Assembly (NCBI GenBank): GCA_037043235.1
Contig: JAWRVZ010000086.1
Span: 1,394,001-1,458,000, forward strand
Reading direction: 5' to 3'
Source of the DNA: Rhodeus uyekii
Taxonomy: Eukaryota; Chordata; Actinopteri; Cypriniformes; Acheilognathidae
Length of the DNA stretch: 64,000 nucleotides
Position numbers and translations under genes: made by a program. The notes under the pieces are model-generated. The model was given only the letters and a program-made list of their open reading frames with translations, searched no databases and had not been told where the DNA came from. This document shows, piece after piece, positions 11,740 through 22,924 of the stretch. Positions within the stretch are counted from its first letter, which is position 1. The number at the start of each line of letters is the position of its first letter.

Positions 11740-11850
11740 CAAAGCGACCCCTAGGGGACGCAGCATAGAGTTCCCTTTCGAAAGGGAACGTCTCAGGTTA
11801 CTATTGTTACCATAGTTCCCTGAGAACAGGGAACGAGATGCTGCGTCCCT
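11740..11850 (+). repeat. Internal complementary region of element B
   Basis: Left half gacccctaggggacgcagca...ttccctttcgaaagggaa is complementary to the left end at 10558-10604. Right half, from aacgtctcaggttactattg to the gggaacgagatgctgcgtcc stretch, is complementary to 12044-12106. The central 18 nt ttccctttcgaaagggaa is a perfect palindrome. Confidence 0.75.
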
Positions 11851-12106
11851 TTGCCATGCTTCGAGCCTTCCTGCTGCTGTCTCCCTTCAGATATGAAGTG
11901 GATGACTTATTGTTTGAGTGCTCCTGCAGCCGCACCCGTGGTGACGTCATAGGCAGCTACCAGCCATTGTCAAGTTCAGTGGCGTGATTAGATAATTTGC
12001 TTCAGACACCTGTCACACCGAGGGTGTTTGCCCAAAGCGACCCCTAGAGGACGCAGCATCTTGTTCCCTGTTCTCAGGGAACTATGGTTACAATAGTAAC
12101 CTGAGA

Positions 12107-13799
12107 AGTTTTGTACAGTTATTTAAAAATAAATAAAGAACAATAAATATTTACTGCAGTTCATAACTATATAAAAATGATCAAATTCAGTAGTGTTTGA
12201 AAGCTGTTTCCTAAAACAAAATGGTTTCAATCATTATTGACTACAAATCTAAAATTCTAGAATATTGTGATATAAATTTCTACTTAAAATGTCTACACTG
12301 ACTGCCACCCATTAACAAAAAAGAAACAAAATAAAAAGCATTGTTTCATTGAAAAAAAAAAAAAAAAAAAAATCAGTGTCACCATAATACACTCAAATGT
12401 GCTCTACTTAGGTCAGAAAGGTGAGAGAGGGGCACAGTCTTGATGTAGACCTCCACAGCATCACTGCAATCAATCTTTTCCAACTTACGTAATTAGACTA
12501 CATTTGTGTGAAAGGGCAGCATCCCTGCATGTCCCTGTGAGAGACCCTGCGGTCGTTACCCATTGTCACGGATTAATTAAGACAGGAGGAAACCCTCTGT
12601 TAACACAAAGTGGGTCCCTTGAACTCCAATGGATCAACCTACAGTCATTACATTTCAGCCTGCTTAATCAACTTTCCCATGATAACCTTCAGGTCACCAG
12701 GATCACACTCACATATTTAGTCTCTCTGTTTCAACATGAATGCACTCCATTGACAGAATAAGAGATGCTCATAGACAACACCACCCAAACAAGTTTTGAT
12801 AAATGTCTTTTGGATTCCAGTTGCACAAAATGAAAATTAAAGTGAGAATGGCATTTGAAGGACTCAACACCCTTTAAAAAGCAGGCTCATCCTCATATGG
12901 GGTTCAAAGGTAAGGATGCAATTACAGCAATGCACAGCCTCCAGCTCTATTTGTCATCATGGTAAGTCTGATATTTGAGTATGTGGGCCTGGATAGGGCT
13001 GCAAAAGGCTAAAGCCAAGAAGCCCCAGATGCAATAATGTCATCAAAAAGGATTGCTGGGAAACTTTGCGCTTTCTCACTACTGGTTCACAGACGCCAAA
13101 CCATGATTAATGTTAGGCTTTGCCAGGAAAGAGTGCTCTTGGGAGAGCAAGAACTTCAAGCCGCTGCTTTTCAATGAATATGTTTTTTTGATACTGGAGT
13201 GTCAGAAATTGTCTTAGAAGCACCCCTTTTAAACATAAAGAGAGAAGAGCTGAAATATGTATAAGACCTTCTCTGTCCATCTCACAGAAGAATATTAATG
13301 ACTCATCTGAGGGAGGTCTTGGCTATGTGACCAATTTTGATTTTCTGCGAATCTCAAAGACAAAACTTTTGGAAGAAATTCAGTGAGAATGAATTGTGCA
13401 GCAATTTTGCACAAGTAGCTTTAGCGTCTTATTCACTGACAGACTTATGCAAATCAGGTAATGGCAAAAACGCAACAGAAAAAAATGCAGACAGATCTCT
13501 CTTTCAAACTAAATGTCAAAAGCACAATGAGCCTTGTGACTCAATATACTAAGCTGAATTGACATAAAATGAAGGGATATTTGTGCAGAAAATAATAACA
13601 CAGCAGAAAATTAACACATTTGGACCTGATTAAACTGCATTGTGGGTGGTTAATGACACAGTTTTCACACAAACATTCTTAATTAAGTAGCCTTTTGGTG
13701 TTTTATAGAAACCAAATGACTGGAATCTGCACCTTTCAAAATGCTTTGTAACAAAAAAACTCTGCCATTGTATATACCGTTTGTGTTTGGAAGCAATTG
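12107..13799. other. Intron of cntnap2
   Basis: AT-rich intron with a 22-nt poly-A run near 12350. No coding remnant or named repeat. Some moderately complex sequence around 12600-13200 could be conserved non-coding DNA, but this cannot be judged from one species. Confidence 0.5.
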
Positions 13800-14185
13800 C
13801 TGATGCTCACCTAGGCTGAAAATACTGTAAAAACAGTAAGATTGTGAAACTTTATTACAATTTAAAATAACAATTGAAATTTTAGTAAACTTAAAAATGT
13901 AATGTCTCCCTGCGATGGCAAAGGTGAATTTTCAACATTGTTATTCCAGTCTTCAGTGTCCGTTGAAATCATTCAAATATGCTGACTTATTTCTCAAGAA
14001 ACATTTCTCATCATTATTGTTGAAAACAGTTGCAATGGTTAATATTTTTTTCTGGAAGCTATGATACATATGTTTCAGAATTTTTTGATGAATAGAAAGT
14101 TCAAAAGACCAGAATGTTTTTAAAACAAAAATCTTTTGTAATATTATAAATATTATAATGGTACTTTAAATCTGCATCCTGGCTA
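13800..14185 (+). repeat. Cyprinid-type interspersed repeat (family R1), copy 1
   Basis: Shares ordered motifs with other copies here: aaacagtaa.attgtgaaa, cttcagtgtc, gaaatcattc, tgttgaaaacagtt, gatgaatagaaagttcaaaa and a tail of the type gcatccttgc. This AT-rich family is non-coding, and I cannot name it with certainty. Confidence 0.55.
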
Positions 14186-16284
14186 AATAGAAGTTTTATT
14201 TTTTATATACAGCAGTATGTGCAACAACATTTATAAATAAAGTATAATAAGATGTATAAAATATGTTTCATAACTAGATTGTTTTGACTCCCAAAAAGTT
14301 CTTTATTGATCCAATAAAATGACCTTACCATCAAGAGGGCATACATATTTTCAGTTTTTGACAATGCACAATCAATTTTGAGTGAAAACCCACTAATATT
14401 TGTCAAAGCACTGTTTAAAACCACATCTTGTTTAACTCATACCCCGAGGCTGAGCTGGCACAAAGCTCCAATTTGCTTTGTATTTTTATTTTGACCTGTT
14501 GTAGGATCCATTTCTTGAAGCACAACCTATGAGCTCCAGGAATGGAGTTCAGACTCAACATTTCTGTTTGCAGAGGCTTTTGTGAGTGATGTAAAATACA
14601 CAGGACCACCCGATGGTCGTCACACATTCATCCAAGCAGAATCCAAAATATTGCCATCTACTGTTGTGATAAAGGACATGTTCCTTTAATGCAAACAGAC
14701 TATAAAATTTGACAATAAAGACAATTTTTAGCTTTTTTTAATGAATTCACATGCAGTAAAAGAAAAATGTTACTATTAAATAGATGATGAAAGACATAAA
14801 GTGACTGACAAAGAACATCTAGATGTCAAAGACTGTGTGGAGCTACGTTAAGAACTCTGGATAATTCAGCAGAAGCCTGAGGGGCAAACCTGATATTCTC
14901 TGCTCCCAGTCACCTCCACATATCACATTGATTTCTGAGACTATCACTACCCTGAAGGGGGCAGGAAAACTAGAAAGAGAACTCAGTTTATTACTGACTG
15001 ATAAAATTTGACCAAGGCACTGGCTCTGAAATAAACAAACCTCATGTTTTTCCTCTGGAAAATGGACATGGTTAAGCAAAGTTCATGGTTCAAAGCTTTG
15101 AGCTTTTCAAAGCTGTTTCTTTTTCCATCTTGGCAAAAGGATGGCCTGGAGTGTTTAACTAGACACAAGCTATAAAACAGAGGGCACTGTAACAGACACT
15201 ATCAGATTAAGAACAGCCAAGATAACAGATCTCACACAGACATTATTAAAAATGGGCAAAATCATTGACATAAGATACCCTCTATCTGATCTTACTGTAA
15301 ATTATGGATGAGCTAAAGACAATAACTCCAATTCAAATGGTTCACTGTGTAGCGCTTACATGGGAACCCTGACTGTCATGGAATCCTATGAAAATGTTTA
15401 AACAAAGTTTTTTTTTTTTACTTTGGCACAAAATCAGTAATGTCTTCTGAAAATTCAGCTTTGCTATTATAGGAATTACATTTTTAATTATATGAAAGTA
15501 GAAAACAGTTATGTTAAACTTTAATTTCACAAAATTACTGTTTTTTAATTAATAAATTAAACTGTATTAATCTAAACTGTATGAATATGTTTCTTTTATC
15601 ACCTGTCATGTTGGATTTATTATTTAATTTAGCTTGATGTAATCATTTTCTTTCTCTATGAAGGATGTGTTTCTGCCTGAGAAGGCCAACAGAAGATTTG
15701 GAACAGACGACATATCGAAAATGCACCTATAATGCCTGAAAAAACACTGGTTTTAGAACAGACAAAATGACTCTCTGTTCAGAAAGGCTACGTGAGACAT
15801 CTGTTCATTTTGGCTGAAGAGGAAGGAAATCAAACAGGAAGGAGTAGTTTGAAAGCATAGAAGCTGTTAGGGAAAGATTCAGTGCAGCTTTTGAGGCCCA
15901 CTGTGAACAAACATCTCTGAAAAATCAATGAATTATTGCACAACATCCATCAAAATCATTCACTAACTTGGAATTTATTCAGAGTATGAGAGTATACAGG
16001 AAATTAACAACACATCCTTCATATACAATGTAAGGAATGGCTGTATCACACCCATTCTGCCATCTGTACACAAGCTCTTTTGGTGGTGGAGACATTTAAG
16101 ACACTATATACAAGCATCTGATAACAGTCTGCAATAAACAAAGTGATAAGAAGTTTCTGGGAAAATAAAGAACAGTTTGTGTGATTATATTTACTACAAT
16201 GTGTTGATACACAAGGTTTTCTATTGATACAGATGAATAAAAGCTTCTATTATGCACTGAAACTTGCAGTTACGTCAACAATTA
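14186..16284. other. Intron of cntnap2 with a partial R1 repeat
   Basis: Mostly anonymous AT-rich sequence. About 15400-15560 shows the minus-strand version of R1 motifs (gaaaattcagctttgctatt, gaaaacagttatgttaaa). No gene. Confidence 0.45.
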
Positions 16285-16510
16285 CATTTTCAAAAGTTTG
16301 GGGTTGTTAAGATTTTTTTCATGTTTTTGAAAGAAGTTTCTCATTCTGCATTTATTTGATCGAAAATACAGTAAACGGTAATATTGTGAAATATTTTTAC
16401 AACTTAAAAATAGATGTTTCAATTTCAATACATTTTAAAGTGTAATTTATTTTTCTGATGCAAATCTGAATTTCTAGAAGCTATTATTCTTCATCTTCAG
16501 ATCATTAAAA
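16285..16510 (+). repeat. R1 repeat, copy 2 (5' half)
   Basis: Reads ctgcatttatttgatcgaaa, atacagtaaacggtaatatt, gtgaaatatttttacaactt and so on, ending near cttcagatcat. This is the 5' half of the R1 family; the 3' half is missing. Confidence 0.55.
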
Positions 16511-18595
16511 TATGATCTGAGAGTATTATATCAATTAATCAAAATAGCTCCAATATTTAATAACGGAACACACAAGATGCAAGGGAAGTGGAGTGCAATT
16601 CTGCAGAAATCTGTACAAGTCTCTGTCATTTCACTATGGTAATAAATAGCAAGTAATAAACCCAAAAGTCCGTTTACCTTAACTTTGTTGGTGGAGCTGA
16701 AAGTGCAATATTGAATAGGAATACACTGCAATAATGGAGATCCCCCAAGGGAATCATAGGGCAAACACTATACCTTACTATGATTATAATGTTATATTGT
16801 CCCAGTTTATGAGCTTGCTAAATTGCCTTCCGTCTGGATTGAAAAGCCTCTCAAATTACCTCGGCGGGGCAAATATTTAAGACCGAAGCACAGAGTCAAC
16901 TCAAATTCACAGGCGCTAGAGGGCTAGAGGGCTTCATAAATTTCAAAGAAAACAGATTCACTTAAACAAGCGGGATCAATATATGATAGAATACTAGTGA
17001 GAGAAGAAAGGAGAGAGGCAACTGGCAGCTCTTTCAGTCTTCGGACTTCACGTGCCTTGAAGGTATCAGACCTTGGCTGGAGCCACAGAAAGAGCCGCAG
17101 CTGAATGCATATAAGGAGCAAAACAAACGCCACCGAGCATGACAATTTGAAGGTTTTTTCCAAATTATCCCATTAACACAATGGAACAGGTCTGTGATCG
17201 GTGCGATTCATCAAACTGTCAGCAACATGGCTTGTCAGTGTTGTTCTTACAGGCTTACATTTCATGAGTGGAAAATCACTGGCAATTTTCAGTCGCCCTG
17301 TCAATTTCGGTTGTAATTGAACATGCAGTAAAGCTCTGAATACCTATTAGTTTTGCTTAGAGGGTATAACGGCACTAACGATTAAAAGGAAAACAAATGT
17401 GTAAAGGTAAATGTGCAAACCCTATCTTAAACCACGCCACACCACCGACACATTGGAGCTTTAGCGTCCAAACAGTAAAGATTTAATATCCTTTTTCTGA
17501 CAGTATCATTATGATGATTAACAATTTTGCTGTAAACAGCAAACTACCTAGGTTCATTAGGAAATAAGTGGAAAACAAACAAAAGCAAACATACTTTCAT
17601 TCGATTCCACATGCTTAATTGGAGAACATCTCAAAAGTTGCATCATTCTCTTGACAACTGCACACTTGATTACCATGGCAACAACCTTGCTGTAACACCA
17701 CCTAATTATGACTAATTATCTGTTAGCGAGGGAAGCAATCAGTACTCGCCATTGGCTCCTGAGAGATGATGATTAAATGCTGAAAAACACAGAAAATTCC
17801 AGCACAAGATGTCGATACGATCATGACAATTCTCGTTTGAACAAAAAAAAGGGGTTTTTAATATATTGGTTCTCGAAGGCTGTTAATGAGAGATTCTAAA
17901 AACAGAACAAAACACATCAGATATGTTTTGCATAAGTCATCTTGAATAATTTAAATTCAGTGGGGAAGTTCTTACTCCTACCATGGTACAATTCCCACAT
18001 ATTACAAACAGTCATTCATGTCAATTAACTTAAACTGTCAGCTTCAGTGCTTAAAGAAAAAGAGGATGAAAACTCAGTGCATTTAAATCAGTATTTTGAA
18101 AATGCACTGAATTGGTGAAATGACAAGTAAAACTAAAAAGATGGCAATTACACAAATGTCCCCTCTGGAATTTGACTTAGCTGTAGTCTATTAGCAACAT
18201 TATGCTCATTTACAGCACTATCAGACTCCTCATCCACATTTCCAAAGCCAATTTGCAGCTCAAGACAAGCAGAATGAACCTTTAACCTGGACAAGAAAAG
18301 GATAGAGCCTGTAGGCAAATGAGCTGCAAATGTGAAAAAAGAAAACATTCACACGTACAGATGAAAATGTACTATATGATCTTACTAGCCTGGATCATTC
18401 TCCTATCCAACATTATTATGGAAAAGATAGCTTTATGTCCAGTATGTCCACCAGCACATGATGTTTCAATTCCAATTTACTTTTGTTAATGGGGACAAAA
18501 TATTGTACTAAAATACAGTTTCCTGCAATATTTATTCAAAGGCACCACAACATCAATTGAATCTAGTGAATATATAAGGGTTTGAATATGGAATA
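16511..18595. other. Intron of cntnap2
   Basis: No coding exon recognised. A minus-strand ORF (16924-17163) has a hydrophobic start but no homology I know. The segment 17640-17790 (taattatgactaattatctg and neighbours) is homeodomain-site-like and of higher complexity than its surroundings; it is a weak candidate for conserved non-coding DNA. Confidence 0.4.
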
Positions 18596-18960
18596 CAGTA
18601 ATCCCTCGTTTATTGCGGTTAATGTGGACCGGAACCCCCCGCGATAGGTGAAAATCTATCCAATCCAATCAAGCCAATCAGCTCACGGGATACATCCACT
18701 CGTGCTCTCATTAGTCAATCACGTGCCGGGAACCAATCACGTGGGTGTGTACAAAGTTTTTTTGGCGAATTTCTCTCTTTGTCTGGCATCCTGGGAAACC
18801 GTTTCTTTCATGCATCACGATAAAACAATGCTGTTTTCCGCAATACGGATGCCGATATTGGTGGTATTTTTGAATTTAGATTTTTCGATAAGTATTTTTG
18901 AAAAATCTGTGATGCACTGAGGCGGTGAAACTTGAACCGCGAAGTTGCAAGGGATTACTG
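18596..18960 (+). mobile_element. Tigger/pogo-like MITE, copy 1
   Basis: A 365-bp element. The left end is cagtaatccctcgtttattg, the right end gcaagggattactg, both flanked by TA (18594-18595 and 18961-18962), the target duplication of Tc1/mariner/pogo elements. The interior has no transposase and is shared with the copies at 31880 and 41924 (e.g. ctttgtctggcatcctggga). CAGTAATCCCTCG-type ends are those of Tigger-like elements. Confidence 0.85.
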
Positions 18961-18962
18961 TA

Positions 18963-20671
18963 TCAAAGAATTTGAGTGGCTTTCATAGAAAATTAAGATT
19001 ATACTTGACAGATTCATGTGATTAATTTTCAATGAAAAAAATTGAAGTAGGGCAAAGACTAATTAAAAAAATGATCTATTAGACAACAAATGGGTTTATT
19101 CAGCCTGACTACTTATAGTGCTGTGATTGCCTTTGTACTTTGCTATGAGGTACAGAAGAATAAGCAATACTCCATATAAAAGTTTTCATTGATAATGTCC
19201 ACAATTGATCCAGTAAATCCAATAACATACTGAAGTCTGAAACAGGATCGAAATTTCAGATCCTGTAGACCTATTAGCTTAGGTCAAACCACAACATTAA
19301 TCTCACAGCTGTCACTGAGCACTTACTATGCATGGAACTTCATCAAGTTATTACCTGACTCTTCCATGCTGGAGTTCAATGTGGAGTCAATTTGCTTTTC
19401 TTAAAAGAGATAAAAGGATTCCATAGAGGCAGAGCCCAATTAGCCTTGAGGTTAACAATGTAAGAATAACTACCCTTTGTCCTAATGGCCTATTAGCACA
19501 GGAGTTTGCTGACTGTGTCCAGAATGTCTATAGATGTATTTGGATTAATGCCGTTCTTTAAACTGACAAATACACATCTTACATCAACAAAATTGACAAT
19601 TTCATTAGGATGAAGGCTAGCCTCTTTAAAATCTCAAATGTTCAATATGAACTCAAACATTTCTTCCAAGACCAAATGTTCAGGGCTATGTTATCAACTT
19701 TACATCTGAAAGTTTACACCTGAATAAAGTTGACTTTATTTTATACAATACAAATGTATCTTATTTTATACAGTACTTTTATTTAATATATACTAATCCA
19801 AACTGAGATCTGTCACATGAAAGGACGTCAAAATGCCGTTTGTTGTGTGAATTTTGTGATAAAAAGTACAAAATTTGAAAGCTGAAAGTTTTTCTTATCA
19901 GAAGCAACAAAACACAAAGTTCTTTGCAGTTGTTGGATGGGAGGCTCAGGCAGGCTACAAATAATGTTTGCTGTGGGGAAAAACTGCAGACCTGGCAAAC
20001 CCTGGATTCAACTACGGGTGAACCTGCTTTAATGTAGTAATTTATGTAATAGTTAATGCATTATTGTTTTATTAACTTTAACAGACCTAAATCTAGCACA
20101 AGAGACGTTTTATTCACACACAGTATGAGTTGTGTTCTGTTCTGTCTATCTGTCTGATTGTGTGTATATATAATCAATTAATTGTTTTGTACTTCAAAAA
20201 AACAAGCTCTCTTATCATTCCACTCCTGTATTGTTCTACCTCTCTCAAAGAGACGCAAAAATCTGCTTACTGTGCTTGTCTCCCCTGATATGGATGAGTC
20301 TTTTCACAATACTGTTGGAAATAAATTTTGATGGATACAATGAAGTCCTGTATGTTTTTTCTCATTCCTGTGTTTACTCAAAACATTTTAGAATTAATTA
20401 ATGCAAATTCAAGCCGACTTTAAGCTACTTAAGGACAATCTGAGCATTTAGGTTTAGCTCTGGGACATGATCCAACTTTGACGTAGTTAAAACTGGAGCT
20501 GATTGATCATATAGTATTTAAACGTACAAAATTGAAACATTAAGTAATTTATCAACTAGGTGCTACTTTGCTAGAAAAACAACAGTTAGTTAAAAAAAGA
20601 GGCTGATGAAACCTTATGAGATCTCTATGTAACAGCCACTGCGACTATGTGGAGGAAGAATGTCAGCCCAC
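18963..20671. other. Intron of cntnap2, nothing recognised
   Basis: AT-rich sequence next to the acceptor side of the 14.5-kb intron. No repeat or RNA gene identified. Confidence 0.5.
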
Positions 20672-20930
20672 CTGATGCAATGTCCACGCGCATGTTTTTC
20701 TGCTGGGTGACGTTAATGTGCGCTGTGACTTTTCCGTCATTTAGAGCCAATTCTAGCATTCCATCTGCCAAGGAGCTGAACAGGAGCAGGCCGCTGGGGT
20801 TCCAGGAACGGAACTGAAATCCAACAGACACCATATTGTGGTCCCTCCTCCCCGGCAGCTGCAGAAAGCTTGTGCCATTGAAGAAGACCGGGAACGTGTG
20901 GGTGTCCACACAGGAAAACGTCAGGTTGCG
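20672..20930 (-). CDS. cntnap2: cntnap2 exon: start of laminin-G 2
   Basis: A 259-bp exon between acceptor cttattttcag and donor gtgggctgac. It starts in phase 0 with RNLTFSCVDTHTFPVFFNG, passes VGFQFRSWNPSGLLLFSSL and ends in HINVTQQKNMRVDIASG, with one base left over that joins the next exon. The Cys at its start pairs across the LamG1/LamG2 boundary in this family. NLTF, NGTS and NVTQ are potential N-glycosylation sites. The stretch LADGMLELALNDGK is shorter than my recollection of the mammalian protein, a plausible lineage indel. Confidence 0.92.
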
Positions 20931-21736
20931 CTGAAAATAAGGCAGAATACAAAACACTTAAAGGCCATTTATGTACAGCTGTTTACAGAGTAGACCTTCT
21001 GAGATGGTTAAACAATTGCTTTCTATGTAGTATGTATCAAACATCATATCACTTCTTTAAAAAGTAAATCAGGTCTTCCAACACGACCAAGCTCGTTATT
21101 CTGATCTGTTTTGAGGGGTTTACTAGAGCATCTGAAGTTTTAGACCACCTTAAACCGGTTAAGACCGGCAAAGAACTTTAGGTTGGCTTTTTTTCTTGCA
21201 AAATGTATGTCTCTGTTCAGCAGCAAATTTAGCACAACACACTGCATAATGTATAATGTAATGAGTTTCTCAAATGCAACATCTTTAATATACAGTACTT
21301 ACGAAGCTACACAATAAAGTGGCTAGAAATTAAATCTGCATCTGAAATGGTTGAGGACCTTTCATGTGGAACATGGGCTTAAAGAAAGATCTCTAAAAGT
21401 GCTGTACCAGCATGTTCCGAACCACGCGTCGACTTCTGAACCTTAAGCTGGAAAAGGGGTGCAGGGAAGCAACGACAAGGGGTTTTATTCATAACTCTCC
21501 AGCTCTACGTCCTTCTAAATGCTAATTTTCAGGCACCAAATGCACATCAGCCTTATTTCAAATATAGAGAACTTAATCAGTCTCATCACAATGAAATAGA
21601 AAAGTGCACTCAGCCTTTCTCAGCGCTTCATAAGAGAACCTCCGTCCAGTGTGATGTGTTTTATCAACCTTGAATATAATCCTTCAGACATGAAAAATAA
21701 TTCAGAGCCTGTCTATGGTGGACGTGTCAAATTTGC
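20931..21736. other. Intron of cntnap2, nothing recognised
   Basis: Intron between the two exons at the laminin-G 1/2 junction, left part. No feature found. Confidence 0.5.
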
Positions 21737-21800
21737 AAAGAACGTCTAGGTTACTATTGTAACCCTCATCCCCTGAAGGAGGGAACAGAGACAGACGTCA
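21737..21800 (+). repeat. DIRS-type terminal fragment
   Basis: Reads aacgtctaggttactattgt then aaccctcatcccctgaagga and gggaacagagac. This matches the end sequence family at 11789-11850 and 59971-60028. Only the end is present, so it is a solo terminal fragment or part of a derived MITE. Confidence 0.55.
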
Positions 21801-21850
21801 GAATGTTGAACGTGATCTGTACTTCTACTGTCTTCACACTATTAAACATT

Positions 21851-21987
21851 TCCATTTGTGCATTTGGCATTGCATTCCCTGCATTCAAAGAACACATTGA
21901 AAGTTCTTGCTTTCCCTGGGAATCGAACCCATAACCGTGGCATTATATGGACCAATGCTGTACTGATTGAGCTACAGGAAAAGGAGG
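21851..21987 (-). repeat. tRNA-derived SINE, copy 1
   Basis: On the minus strand it starts with a tRNA-like head (ctgtagctcaatcagtacag) and has a perfect B box GGTTCGATTCC at 21919-21929. The tail toward 21851 is a diverged version of the aatgcattt-type tail seen in copies 2 and 3. Confidence 0.7.
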
Positions 21988-22780
21988 AAGGAAAGGAATA
22001 CTTCGACCAAAAACTTAATCCAACTCTGTATGACTTCATTCATCTGTAGATTTTTTGGAAAAAGTTGTCCATACAATGAAATTCTATGGGGTCCAATGTT
22101 GTTTTAGGCCTCCTTGACGTTCATTTACTTTTTGTGCAGAGAAAGAAAGTCATGCAGGTTTGGAAAAACATGAATGTGAGTAAATGATCTATAGAAAAAA
22201 TATATGTAAAACTAATTCAAAAATGTCTAAATTTAACAATGTTTTATTGATGTTCTGTGACATGATATGCTAGTGTACATGATATACTGTACAGCTGAGA
22301 TAAAATTGTAATTTTATGAGTAAAAAGCATTGTGTCTCTTTATGTTTGTGGTTCTATTAATGAACAAACACTGACAAGCTTATCGGATATGATCTGCAAT
22401 TATTGCATTCTTTGTAATATCACAGTGGAAATTAGATTATTATCAGTGGTGACAACAGTCATCAAATCTGCGAAGATGATTAACATTCCCATCAGCATGT
22501 TGTGACAAATTAAACGGATTCATACAGAATAGATATGAGATTTTTGAAGCGAGCTCCATCAATATCAAGTATAAACTGCCCTACATTTTGATGTGTCAAC
22601 ATTCCATAGCTCTTCATGGTCATAAACCTCCACAGAACCCTCAAGGCAAAAAAAAAAACATCCAAAATTTTTATATATGGACATTAGAACTGTCGTAAAG
22701 GAGAAAATAATGCACTCGAAATCAAAATCTGATTAGTAAGATATGGTTTGTGGTTTTGATTGAAAAGCCAATCAACTTAC
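21988..22780. other. Intron of cntnap2 with repeat debris
   Basis: About 22055-22180 resembles a decayed fish foldback MITE (ccatacaatgaaattctatg, gaaagaaagtcatgcaggtt). The rest is anonymous AT-rich sequence. Confidence 0.4.
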
Positions 22781-22924
22781 AAAGCTGGAAGTGTCTAGTT
22801 TCTTTCTTCTGGCCAGATCAGTGATGTTCTCTCCATTGTAGTTGATGCTCTCCATGCAGCCTTTGAAGTTTCTTCTGCCTCCTGAGACTGGCTTCCCAGA
22901 ATACGGCATTCCTCCGAAAGTCAG
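22781..22924 (-). CDS. cntnap2: cntnap2 exon: end of laminin-G 1
   Basis: A 144-bp exon (48 codons, phase 0 at both ends) between acceptor ctctgtgtag and donor gtaagttgat. It reads LTFGGMPYSGKPVSGGRR, NFKGCMESINYNGENITDLA, then RRKKLDTSSF. The Cys in NFKGCME is one of the pair closing laminin-G 1, and NITD is an N-glycosylation sequon. Position, length and both phases equal human CNTNAP2 exon 7 as I recall it. Confidence 0.94.

Larger units (their letters stand above)
10558..12106 (+). mobile_element. Non-autonomous DIRS-like element B
   Basis: The left terminus (10558-10604, with ttccctttcgaaagggaact) is complementary to 11740-11788, about 43 of 44 positions. The segment 11789-11850 is complementary to the right terminus 12044-12106. 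So the internal complementary region is the sum of complements to the two ends, the hallmark of DIRS elements. Between 10655 and 11700 is a GC-richer, more diverged version of the aggcctcc/gagctc tandem units of element A. No gag, RT or recombinase coding survives. Both ends seem present, so this may be a full-length non-autonomous copy of 1.55 kb. Confidence 0.72.

Noticed and set aside
16924..17163. Minus-strand ORF with hydrophobic N-terminus resembling a signal peptide
   Set aside because: No homology I recognise, no splice or promoter context, located deep in an intron. Most likely a chance ORF.
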